From Lachnospiraceae bacterium (GTDB taxonomy: Bacteria; Bacillota; Clostridia; Lachnospirales; Lachnospiraceae): DNA of 10,999 nt. Shown here piece after piece: positions 1 to 4,882 of this stretch. A model generated the notes under the pieces. That model did no database searches. It was not told where the DNA came from and was given only the letters and a program-made list of their open reading frames with translations. The stretch lies in assembly GCA_021205045.1 (NCBI GenBank), contig JAJPYH010000219.1, forward strand, positions 1 through 10,999, in the 5' to 3' direction. Positions within the stretch are counted from its first letter, which is position 1; the number at the start of each line of letters is the position of its first letter. The position numbers and the translations under genes are program-made.

Positions 1-43
1 AGGCTGGCTTACTGCTGATCTGATCGAACGACCCTTTTGCTGA

Positions 44-268
44 CTAACACCTAATCAATAAAAACAGATAGTAAAGTGTTGGTACAATTAACATGATAAG
101 GGCAATATATGTAATGTACATGTTAAAATTGTCGCCTGAAAAGAAAAGGTTGATTGTAAGCAAAAATGTTCCACATATAAAAACAACAATGTTAAAGATA
201 CCGATTAATAAGTGTGAACAGCAGGAGATACTTTTGTTATCCTGATTAGATATATGCTCAGTATTCAT
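44..268 (-). CDS. Small two-helix membrane protein, unknown function (74 aa)
   Basis: I do not recognise this protein. It begins with a short polar stretch (residues 1-18), followed by two hydrophobic segments at about residues 20-42 and 49-71, so it is probably a small integral membrane protein with a two-helix hairpin. There is no signal-peptide cleavage site or catalytic motif. The ATG at 266-268 is preceded by AAAGGAA about nine bases upstream, a fair ribosome binding site, and a consensus promoter lies about 100 bases upstream (371-399). The stop is TAG at 44-46. The gene and its flanks are much richer in A+T than nrdD next door, which suggests a recent arrival or a fast-evolving accessory gene. 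The promoter and ribosome binding site support a real gene; without homologues this stays a hypothetical protein. Confidence 0.6.
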   Translation of the reverse strand: MNTEHISNQDNKSISCCSHLLIGIFNIVVFICGTFLLTINLFFSGDNFNMYITYIALIMLIVPTLYYLFLLIRC

Positions 269-290
269 GGCATCAATTCCTTTCTGACTT

Positions 291-328
291 ATGGCAAATT
301 TACTGCATTGTCAGCCCATATTTGCCAT
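291..328. repeat. Perfect 9-bp inverted repeat in the leader of the small membrane protein gene
   Basis: ATGGCAAAT (291-299) is matched by its exact reverse complement ATTTGCCAT (320-328) across a 20-base loop. On the minus strand it lies between the predicted transcription start (about 364) and the ATG at 268, so it would be a leader hairpin just upstream of the ribosome binding site, or a DNA operator. On the minus strand no T-run follows, so it is not a terminator in that direction. On the plus strand TGATTTTT follows, so weak termination of plus-strand transcripts is possible, but no plus-strand gene is known here. Confidence 0.45.
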
Positions 329-370
329 TGATTTTTCGTAGAACCTGTATTTACGGTACAAAGCAGATGT

Positions 371-399
371 ATTATTCCACTCTAAACTGCATTAGTCAA
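371..399 (-). promoter_or_regulatory. Sigma-A type promoter for the 74-aa membrane protein gene
   Basis: Reading the minus strand, TTGACT (394-399, 5/6 to consensus) is followed after exactly 17 bases by AATAAT (371-376, 5/6 to consensus). It begins 17 bases beyond the nrdD stop codon and points at the small membrane protein gene, giving a leader of roughly 95 bases. It implies that the small gene is transcribed independently of nrdD. No hairpin-plus-T-run terminator is visible between nrdD and this promoter. Confidence 0.6.
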
Positions 400-415
400 C
401 TCCCGGAAAGATCTC

Positions 416-2593
416 CTACAGATGCAGCACTCTCTCCTTGATCTCCTGCGTGCGTCCCTGATTCCAGAACTGCGTTCCGATATATCCGCAGGTTCTGCGG
501 GCCACGTTCATCTTATTCTGGTCGCGGTTGTGGCAGTTGGGGCACTCCCAGAGAAGCTTGCCGTCCTCCTCCACGATCTGAATCTCGCCGGTGTAGCCGC
601 AGACCTGGCAGTAGTCGCTCTTGGTGTTGAGCTCCGCGTACATGATGTTGTCGTAAATGTACTGCATCACGGAAAGCACCGCCGGGATGTTATTCTGCAT
701 GTTGGGCACCTCCACGTAGCTGATGGCACCGCCGGGGGAGAGCTTCTGGAACTGAGCCTCGAATTTCAGCTTCTCGAAGGCGTCGATCTCCTCGGTTACA
801 TGCACGTGGTAGCTGTTGGTGATGTAGTTTTTGTCCGTGACGCCCGGAATCTTGCCGAAGCGCTTCTGCAGGCACTTGGCAAACTTGTAGGTGGTGGACT
901 CCAGAGGAGTGCCGTACAGGCTGAAATCAATATTTTCCTTTGCCTTCCACTCCGCGCATTTATCGTTCATGTGCTGCATGACCTCCAGAGCGAAGGGGGT
1001 GGCCGCCGGGTCGGTGTGGGACTTGCCCGTCATGTAGCGGACGCACTCACAAAGACCGGCATAGCCTAAGGAAATGGTGGAGTAGCCGCCGTGCAGGAGC
1101 TTGTCGATGGTCTCGCCCTTTTGAAGACGGGCCAGGGCGCCGTGCTGCCACAGGATGGGCGCCACGTCGGAGCGGGTGCCCTCCAGGCGCTCATGACGGC
1201 ACATCAGGGCACGGTAGCACAGATCCAGGCGCTCGTCAAAGATTTCCCAGAATTTCTTCATATCTCCGTTGGAGGAGCAGGCCACGTCTACCAGGTTGAT
1301 GGTCACCACGCCCTGGTTGAAACGGCCGTAGTACTTGGGCTTGCCCGTCTCAGGATCCACGTAAGGGGTCAGGAAGGAACGGCAGCCCATGCAGGTGTAG
1401 CAGTGGCCCTCACCGTTTTTGTCCACCTTGTCCCGGAGCATGATCTTCTCTGAAATATAGTCCGGCACCATGCGCTTGGCGGTGCAGGCCGCGGCCAGCT
1501 GGGTCAGATACCAGTAGGGCGTGCCCTCGCGGACATTATTTTCCTCCAATACATAGATCAGCTTGGGGAAGGCGGGAGTGATGTAGACGCCCTTCTCATT
1601 CTTGATGCCCTGAATGCGCTGGCGCAGCACCTCCTCAATGACCATGGCCAGATCGTCCCTGGTCTGTCCCTCTTCCACCTCATTTAAATACATGAAAATG
1701 GTGATGAAGGGAGCCTGTCCGTTGGTGGTCATCAGCGTGATCACCTGGTACTGAATCATCTGGACGCCCTGCTTAACCTCCTCCTTCACCCGCATCTCGG
1801 CCACGTTGTTGATGGTCTCCTGATCGGCTTCGATGCCGTTGGCGGCAAATTCCTCCGCCACCTTCTGACGATATTTGTCCCGGCTGACCTGCACGAAGGG
1901 CACCAGATGAGCCAGGGAAATGCTCTGCCCGCCGTACTGGGAGCTGGCGATCTGGGCCACCGCCTGAGTGGCCACGTTGCAGGCCGTGGAAAAGCTGTGA
2001 GGCTTCTCGATCATGGCCTCGCTGATGACAGTGCCGTTCTGCAGCATGTCCTCCAGATTGACCAGACAGCAGTTGTGCATGTGCTGGGCAAAATAATCCG
2101 CGTCATGAAAATGGATGATGCCCAGCTCATGGGCCTCCACAATATCCGACGGCAGCAGAAAACGCCTGGTGATGTCCTTACTGACCTCTCCCGCCATATA
2201 ATCTCTCTGCACGCTGTTGACGGCAGGGTTTTTGTTGGAATTTTCCTGCTTGACTTCCTCGTTGTCAAACTCCAGCAGGCTTAAGATCTGCTGGTCGGTG
2301 GAATTGGACTTTCTGATCAGCGCCCTCTTGTAGCGGTAGGTGATATAATTTCTCGCCACGGAAAAGGCCCGCTGATTCATGATCTGATTCTCCACCAGAT
2401 CCTGGATTTCCTCCACATTGAGAGCCCTGGTCTGCCCCTCGCAGATGGTACGCATATTGGCGGAAATAACAGCGATCTGTTCCTTCGTCATCTTCTCCGC
2501 GTCAGGCACGCTCTCATTGGCCTTGACCACCGCCGCGGTGATCTTGTCCAGATCAAACTGCATCTCTGTGCCGCTTCTTTTAATGATCTTCAT
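416..2593 (-). CDS. nrdD: Anaerobic ribonucleoside-triphosphate reductase, class III (NrdD)
   Basis: This enzyme reduces ribonucleoside triphosphates to dNTPs without oxygen, using a glycyl radical installed by the radical-SAM activase NrdG, normally with formate as reductant. At 725 aa it is full length. Residues 3-93 form the ATP-cone allosteric domain. The glycyl-radical barrel follows, with the cysteine-bearing HNCCLVN motif (Cys175/Cys176) and the CYTCMGCRS segment (Cys398, Cys401, Cys404) that I take to carry the thiyl-radical cysteine. Near the C-terminus are the four zinc-binding cysteines (CQVC 662/665 and CPNC 684/687) and the glycyl-radical motif RTCGY, with Gly703 as the predicted radical residue. 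The ATG at 2591-2593 has GGGGAG six bases upstream. A promoter and two NrdR-like boxes precede the gene. nrdG, often immediately downstream, is absent: a different gene with its own promoter follows. Confidence 0.96.
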   Translation of the reverse strand: MKIIKRSGTEMQFDLDKITAAVVKANESVPDAEKMTKEQIAVISANMRTICEGQTRALNVEEIQDLVENQIMNQRAFSVARNYITYRYKRALIRKSNSTDQQILSLLEFDNEEVKQENSNKNPAVNSVQRDYMAGEVSKDITRRFLLPSDIVEAHELGIIHFHDADYFAQHMHNCCLVNLEDMLQNGTVISEAMIEKPHSFSTACNVATQAVAQIASSQYGGQSISLAHLVPFVQVSRDKYRQKVAEEFAANGIEADQETINNVAEMRVKEEVKQGVQMIQYQVITLMTTNGQAPFITIFMYLNEVEEGQTRDDLAMVIEEVLRQRIQGIKNEKGVYITPAFPKLIYVLEENNVREGTPYWYLTQLAAACTAKRMVPDYISEKIMLRDKVDKNGEGHCYTCMGCRSFLTPYVDPETGKPKYYGRFNQGVVTINLVDVACSSNGDMKKFWEIFDERLDLCYRALMCRHERLEGTRSDVAPILWQHGALARLQKGETIDKLLHGGYSTISLGYAGLCECVRYMTGKSHTDPAATPFALEVMQHMNDKCAEWKAKENIDFSLYGTPLESTTYKFAKCLQKRFGKIPGVTDKNYITNSYHVHVTEEIDAFEKLKFEAQFQKLSPGGAISYVEVPNMQNNIPAVLSVMQYIYDNIMYAELNTKSDYCQVCGYTGEIQIVEEDGKLLWECPNCHNRDQNKMNVARRTCGYIGTQFWNQGRTQEIKERVLHL

Positions 2594-2726
2594 TGCTTTC
2601 TCCCCATAAACTGTTCTATTCTTTCATCATGCCGCTGCTGCCACGATCATCTCATAGAAACCATCGAAGCCATCCGGCCTGTACGCCCGTAAGCCATCTC
2701 AGACTGCCAAATTCAGGTGCTGTTAC

Positions 2727-2755
2727 AGTGTACTACATCTTGTGCCCTTTTGCAA
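2727..2755 (-). promoter_or_regulatory. Sigma-A type promoter of nrdD
   Basis: On the minus strand, TTGCAA (2750-2755, 4/6) and TACACT (2727-2732, 4/6) are separated by exactly 17 bases. This gives a leader of about 125 bases before the nrdD ATG. The -10 is imperfect, but the placement relative to the two NrdR-like boxes (one between -35 and -10, one just upstream of -35) is what a repressed nrd promoter should look like, which raises my confidence. No terminator is visible in the leader (2594-2720). Confidence 0.5.
2730..2745. promoter_or_regulatory. NrdR box 1 (proximal)
   Basis: The 16-mer has the core CTACATCTTG (2733-2742) and reads on into GTG. This fits the published NrdR-box pattern, acaCwAtATaTwGtgt, at its most conserved positions (C, A, A-T, T, G). 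It lies between the -35 and -10 of the nrdD promoter, so bound NrdR would block RNA polymerase. NrdR is the ATP-cone repressor of ribonucleotide reductase genes and is not encoded in this window. Confidence 0.6.
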
Positions 2756-2761
2756 TAGAAA

Positions 2762-2777
2762 AATCTACATATTGTTA
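2762..2777. promoter_or_regulatory. NrdR box 2 (distal)
   Basis: The core CTACATATTG (2765-2774) differs from box 1 at one position and starts exactly 32 bp from the box 1 core. That leaves 16 bp between the two 16-mers. NrdR boxes typically come as pairs about three helical turns apart, so the spacing is strong independent support. The last base of the box coincides with the first base of the direct repeat flanking the mobile element beside it. Confidence 0.6.
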
Positions 2778-2785
2778 ATTTTCAG
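2777..2785. repeat. Left copy of 9-bp direct repeat AATTTTCAG (probable target-site duplication)
   Basis: AATTTTCAG here is repeated exactly at 3065-3073, and the two copies flank the terminal inverted repeats of the 280-base element. If the shared G is counted as element, the duplication is 8 bp (AATTTTCA). This arrangement is the usual footprint of transposition. Confidence 0.6.
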
Positions 2786-2888
2786 TTACTATTCACAGCC
2801 GACTTGAGAAATATAAGCAGACTCGTCAAGCGTAGTTTGCTTGTAAGAGGCTGGTTATATCTCTCAAGTTGACTGTGAATCAGTCACT
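2784..2888. repeat. Long hairpin with nested inner hairpin, left part of the MITE-like element
   Basis: The 26-base arms at 2791-2816 and 2855-2880 match at 23 positions. As minus-strand RNA two of the three mismatches become G-U pairs. The pairing extends outward to about 2784 and 2888 with one bulge. Inside the 38-base loop is a second hairpin, CAAGC (2827-2831) with GCTTG (2839-2843). The right arm is thus an inverted copy of the element's own terminal repeat, so the terminal sequence occurs three times in the element. Confidence 0.7.
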
Positions 2889-3064
2889 TCCTCTACGAGA
2901 CGCCTTTCGGGTGCCCCACATAAGCAAAAAGATGAGCTGTGTCTTTTACAGCGGCGCAAGACGTCCGGGGGACGTCTGTTCTGCGCGGACCGCAGTGAAA
3001 CGTAGACCGGACAGCTTGCTGGACGCTTTTGCGCATGTGAGGGGAAACAGCTGTGAATTGTAAC
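2785..3064. mobile_element. MITE-like non-autonomous element (about 280 bp)
   Basis: The ends are inverted repeats: GTTACTATTCACAGCCG (2785-2801) against GTTACAATTCACAGCTG read from the other end (3064 back to 3048), 15 of 17 identical. A 9-base direct repeat AATTTTCAG lies immediately outside (2777-2785 and 3065-3073). Inside are two foldbacks (2784-2888 and 2914-3044) and no transposase. The only sizeable open frame, a 64-residue plus-strand frame at 2869-3063, runs through the palindromes, is basic and of low plausibility, and is probably not a gene. I infer a miniature inverted-repeat element moved in trans by a transposase elsewhere in the genome. The family cannot be named: an 8-9 bp duplication fits several IS families. 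The alternative is a structured RNA or regulatory repeat whose flanking 9-mer match is coincidental. Confidence 0.6.
2914..3044. repeat. Imperfect 131-base foldback, right part of the MITE-like element
   Basis: The centre is a perfect 8-bp stem AGACGTCC (2959-2966) / GGACGTCT (2970-2977) around GGG. GCGCA (2954-2958) pairs with TGCGC (2982-2986) past a four-base bulge. Further out, pairing resumes at GCAAAA (2924-2929) with TTTTGC (3027-3032) and CCCCACAT (2914-2921) with ATGTGAGGGG (3035-3044). Intermediate segments pair imperfectly with bulges. It is GC-rich compared with its flanks. No T-run follows directly, so it does not look like a simple terminator. Confidence 0.6.
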
Positions 3065-3073
3065 AATTTTCAG
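3065..3073. repeat. Right copy of 9-bp direct repeat AATTTTCAG (probable target-site duplication)
   Basis: This is identical to 2777-2785 and directly abuts the right terminal inverted repeat of the 280-base element. The surrounding sequence (AATTGT A ACAATT, 3056-3068, followed by T-rich DNA to 3080) is also locally palindromic and might act as a weak plus-strand terminator, but the stem is AT-only at its core and I do not call it one. Confidence 0.6.
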
Positions 3074-3108
3074 AATTTTTCGCTAATAATACGTCATTGC
3101 AATACAGA

Positions 3109-3264
3109 ACATGGACATGGCATCATCTGCTTCATGATTTCTGTGCAATGGAGATGAGACCATTGTCAATCGTGGAAGCCCCTGCTGAACACGATTGACA
3201 CGCCCATGGGCTCATCGGAATGTCCTGCACGGCATGAATGAAGCAGATGATGCCACGTCCATGT
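3109..3264. repeat. Near-perfect 156-base foldback element downstream of the SGNH gene
   Basis: The outer arms of 27 bases (3109-3135 and 3238-3264) match at 26 positions, and the single difference is a G-U pair if transcribed from the minus strand. Inside, GATGAG (3153-3158) pairs with CTCATC (3211-3216), CCAT (3160-3163) with ATGG (3206-3209), and GTCAATCGTG (3165-3174) perfectly with CACGATTGAC (3190-3199) around a 15-base loop. A TGCA at equal distance outside each arm may extend it. No direct repeat flanks it, so transposition is not shown. It lies in the 3' region of the SGNH transcript. It could be a MITE, an intergenic palindromic repeat or a structured RNA. No coding frame is apparent. 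Confidence 0.7.
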
Positions 3265-3287
3265 GACACCATGCAGGATAGTGTCAC
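3263..3287 (-). repeat. Hairpin two bases after the SGNH gene stop
   Basis: GTGACAC and GTGTCAC (3263-3269 and 3281-3287) form a perfect 7-bp stem with an 11-base loop, beginning two bases after the TAA at 3290-3292. It sits where a terminator would be, but no T-run follows on the minus strand, so it may instead stabilise the transcript end or belong to the adjoining large foldback, which it overlaps by two bases. Confidence 0.4.
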
Positions 3288-3289
3288 TC

Positions 3290-4711
3290 TTAATTCCACC
3301 CCAGGGTACTGATAAACTGATGCCGCAGCGTATCATACACCATAATGTACACCCCGTCGTACATGCTTGTCTGCGCCTCCCCGTTGATCTTCACATCCTC
3401 GAACACCGTGGCGTCCTCCTCCTTCAGGCTCACGTTCTCGATGGTCACCTCCACATCCTCGTCCAGCTGATATGTATATGTGTCCATGCTCAGATTGTCC
3501 ATGATAAACATAAGCTCCCCGTCCGCGAATATCCATTTTCCGCCGTCCGGGTAATCATACACATCAATGCCCAGCGGCTCCAGCAATTCCGCGATATCCT
3601 CCAGATACAGAGCATAGTCTCCATTCAGGGTAATCACATAGGAAATATTGCCGCTGCCCGCAATCAGCTCCGCGTATTCCCGCACAGAATCAATCGGAGC
3701 GCTCAGCAGCACCTCCAGCTCAAGAGACCTGTAATACGCCAGATCCTCCTCCCACAGTTCATAATCGGCATCCCCTCTGTGGTCGTCCAGCTCCAGATTG
3801 GCATTCAGATATTTTCCCAGATAATCGGTCAGCTTTTCCGCGCCCAGACTGTTTAAGTGCGTGGAATCACTGAAATCCGTACTAAAATCCAGTCCGATCT
3901 CCTCCGCCAGTACATTAAAGTCCAGCGCCGCAATCCCATTCTGAGCGGCAAAGCTTTTGGCCCCATTATACAGCCTCCATGTACTCACATCACCGCCCAG
4001 ATCATAAGGGGCAATGAAAAAAATCAGCTCAAACCCTTCCTCTTTGGACAAATCGATCAGGCTCTGCAGCCACTCCTGATTTTCCTCACTGAGCTCAGCC
4101 TCCGTCACATCATAGAGCAGCTCCTCTGATATCCCGGCGGATTCTCCCGTATTCCAGCCTGCCACAAATCCCCTTCCGAATTCATTCAGGGGAGAGTCCA
4201 CAAAGTCATACTCCCCCAGCTCTCTGTATCTGGTATGTATGATGGGCCAGCGGAGGATATGATCCATCTGATCCTCCTCCACTTCCTTTAGGACCAGCTC
4301 TGCGGCGTTGAGAGAATAATGCATGGTGAGGGTGCTGCGGTAAATATTGCCGGTGATACTGTGTCTGCCAAAGGTCAGGGCGTAGAGATCCACACAGACC
4401 GCCTCCGGCGACTGGGTTTTCAAAAGCTCCAGCAGATTATAATAAGTGGTATCCTTATCCTGTCCCGAGCCCGCCAGGCAAAAGGCAGCCATCCCGTAAT
4501 CCTCCCAGAGCAGCGCCGGATTGACCCCCGTGAATACATGACTGGTTCCCATGAAGACCACGTCCATCAGATGATCATCCGTATTGTACAGCTGTTGAAA
4601 AGAAGAGATATAGCTTCCCGACGTGTCCTTCCAGGAAAGAATCTGATAAGTTCTTCCGATGATCAGGGCCAGAACACAGACAAAAACAGTTCCCCGGATC
4701 CATTTTTTCAT
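3290..4711 (-). CDS. Membrane-anchored SGNH-hydrolase-like protein, partner of MBOAT acyltransferase
   Basis: This probably acts outside the membrane in O-acylation (or deacylation) of a cell-surface glycan together with the MBOAT protein upstream. From the ATG at 4709-4711 the product is 473 aa. Residues 5-20 form a single hydrophobic anchor. Block I reads MGTSH with candidate nucleophile Ser57, and the late block reads DSTHLN with Asp282 and His285, giving the Ser-Asp-His set of the SGNH/DltD-like fold. Residues from about 330 on form an acidic C-terminal region I cannot assign; its last 25 residues faintly resemble an ILEI/FAM3-type domain end, a weak impression only. The frame stays open to a GTG at 4882, but the extra 57 residues look non-coding and lack a ribosome binding site, whereas GGGG lies five bases before the chosen ATG and is followed by a typical anchor. 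The acyl group and substrate are unknown. Confidence 0.75.
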   Translation of the reverse strand: MKKWIRGTVFVCVLALIIGRTYQILSWKDTSGSYISSFQQLYNTDDHLMDVVFMGTSHVFTGVNPALLWEDYGMAAFCLAGSGQDKDTTYYNLLELLKTQSPEAVCVDLYALTFGRHSITGNIYRSTLTMHYSLNAAELVLKEVEEDQMDHILRWPIIHTRYRELGEYDFVDSPLNEFGRGFVAGWNTGESAGISEELLYDVTEAELSEENQEWLQSLIDLSKEEGFELIFFIAPYDLGGDVSTWRLYNGAKSFAAQNGIAALDFNVLAEEIGLDFSTDFSDSTHLNSLGAEKLTDYLGKYLNANLELDDHRGDADYELWEEDLAYYRSLELEVLLSAPIDSVREYAELIAGSGNISYVITLNGDYALYLEDIAELLEPLGIDVYDYPDGGKWIFADGELMFIMDNLSMDTYTYQLDEDVEVTIENVSLKEEDATVFEDVKINGEAQTSMYDGVYIMVYDTLRHQFISTLGWN

Positions 4712-4716
4712 AAAAA

Positions 4717-4737
4717 CCCCAACCCGGAAAAACCGGG
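4717..4737 (-). promoter_or_regulatory. Small GC hairpin next to the ribosome binding site of the SGNH gene
   Basis: On the minus strand CCCGG-TTTTT-CCGGG (4723-4737) forms a 5-bp stem and is followed by TTGGGG (Shine-Dalgarno-like GGGG at 4717-4720), TTTTT and the ATG. The hairpin could modulate ribosome access or cause pausing. It directly abuts the larger inverted repeat 4737-4850. Confidence 0.35.
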
Positions 4738-4850
4738 ACAAAACTCCATCTGCGCTCGCCGGAGCATGACCGCTGCGTCGAAAGCCGGGGATACGGTCAG
4801 TCCCTCCGTCTGTACTCATTGAAGCATCCAGCCGCGCAGATGAAAATGTC
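4737..4850. repeat. Foldback sequence filling the gap between the MBOAT and SGNH genes
   Basis: The 171-base gap is unusually long for a gene pair that is normally tightly packed, and two thirds of it folds back. CATCTGCGC (4747-4755) is exactly complementary to GCGCAGATG (4834-4842), with imperfect extension out to GACA (4737) and TGTC (4850). An inner stem pairs GGAG..GACC (4761-4771) with GGTC..CTCC (4795-4807). It would be the 5' leader of the SGNH message. I matched it to no riboswitch consensus that I know. An old miniature insertion or a cis-regulatory RNA are both possible. Confidence 0.5.
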
Positions 4851-4882
4851 CAACCTTTCTCCGGAATTTCGTTAATAAGCAC

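Noticed and set aside
2869..3063. 64-residue plus-strand open frame inside the MITE-like element
   Set aside because: It runs through the foldback arms and both internal palindromes, has no convincing ribosome binding site and an implausible arginine-rich composition. Element sequence that happens to be open is the simpler explanation, though recurrence of the same frame in other copies would reopen the question.
3109..3264. Possible transposition of the large foldback
   Set aside because: I looked for a flanking direct repeat on both sides and found none, so I list it as a repeat and not as a mobile element.
3263..3856. Plus-strand open frame opposite the SGNH gene, starting in the hairpin at 3263
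   Set aside because: It is antisense to a gene with clear SGNH motifs and shows no domain. It is probably a shadow.
4737..4850. Known riboswitch in the leader of the SGNH gene
   Set aside because: I compared it by eye with the c-di-GMP-I and tetrahydrofolate riboswitch consensus cores and found no match. Only the generic foldback is supported.
4712..4882. 57-residue N-terminal extension of the SGNH protein from a GTG at 4882
   Set aside because: It has no ribosome binding site, the composition is unlike the rest of the protein, and the stretch coincides with a foldback. The internal ATG at 4711 is followed directly by a typical membrane anchor.
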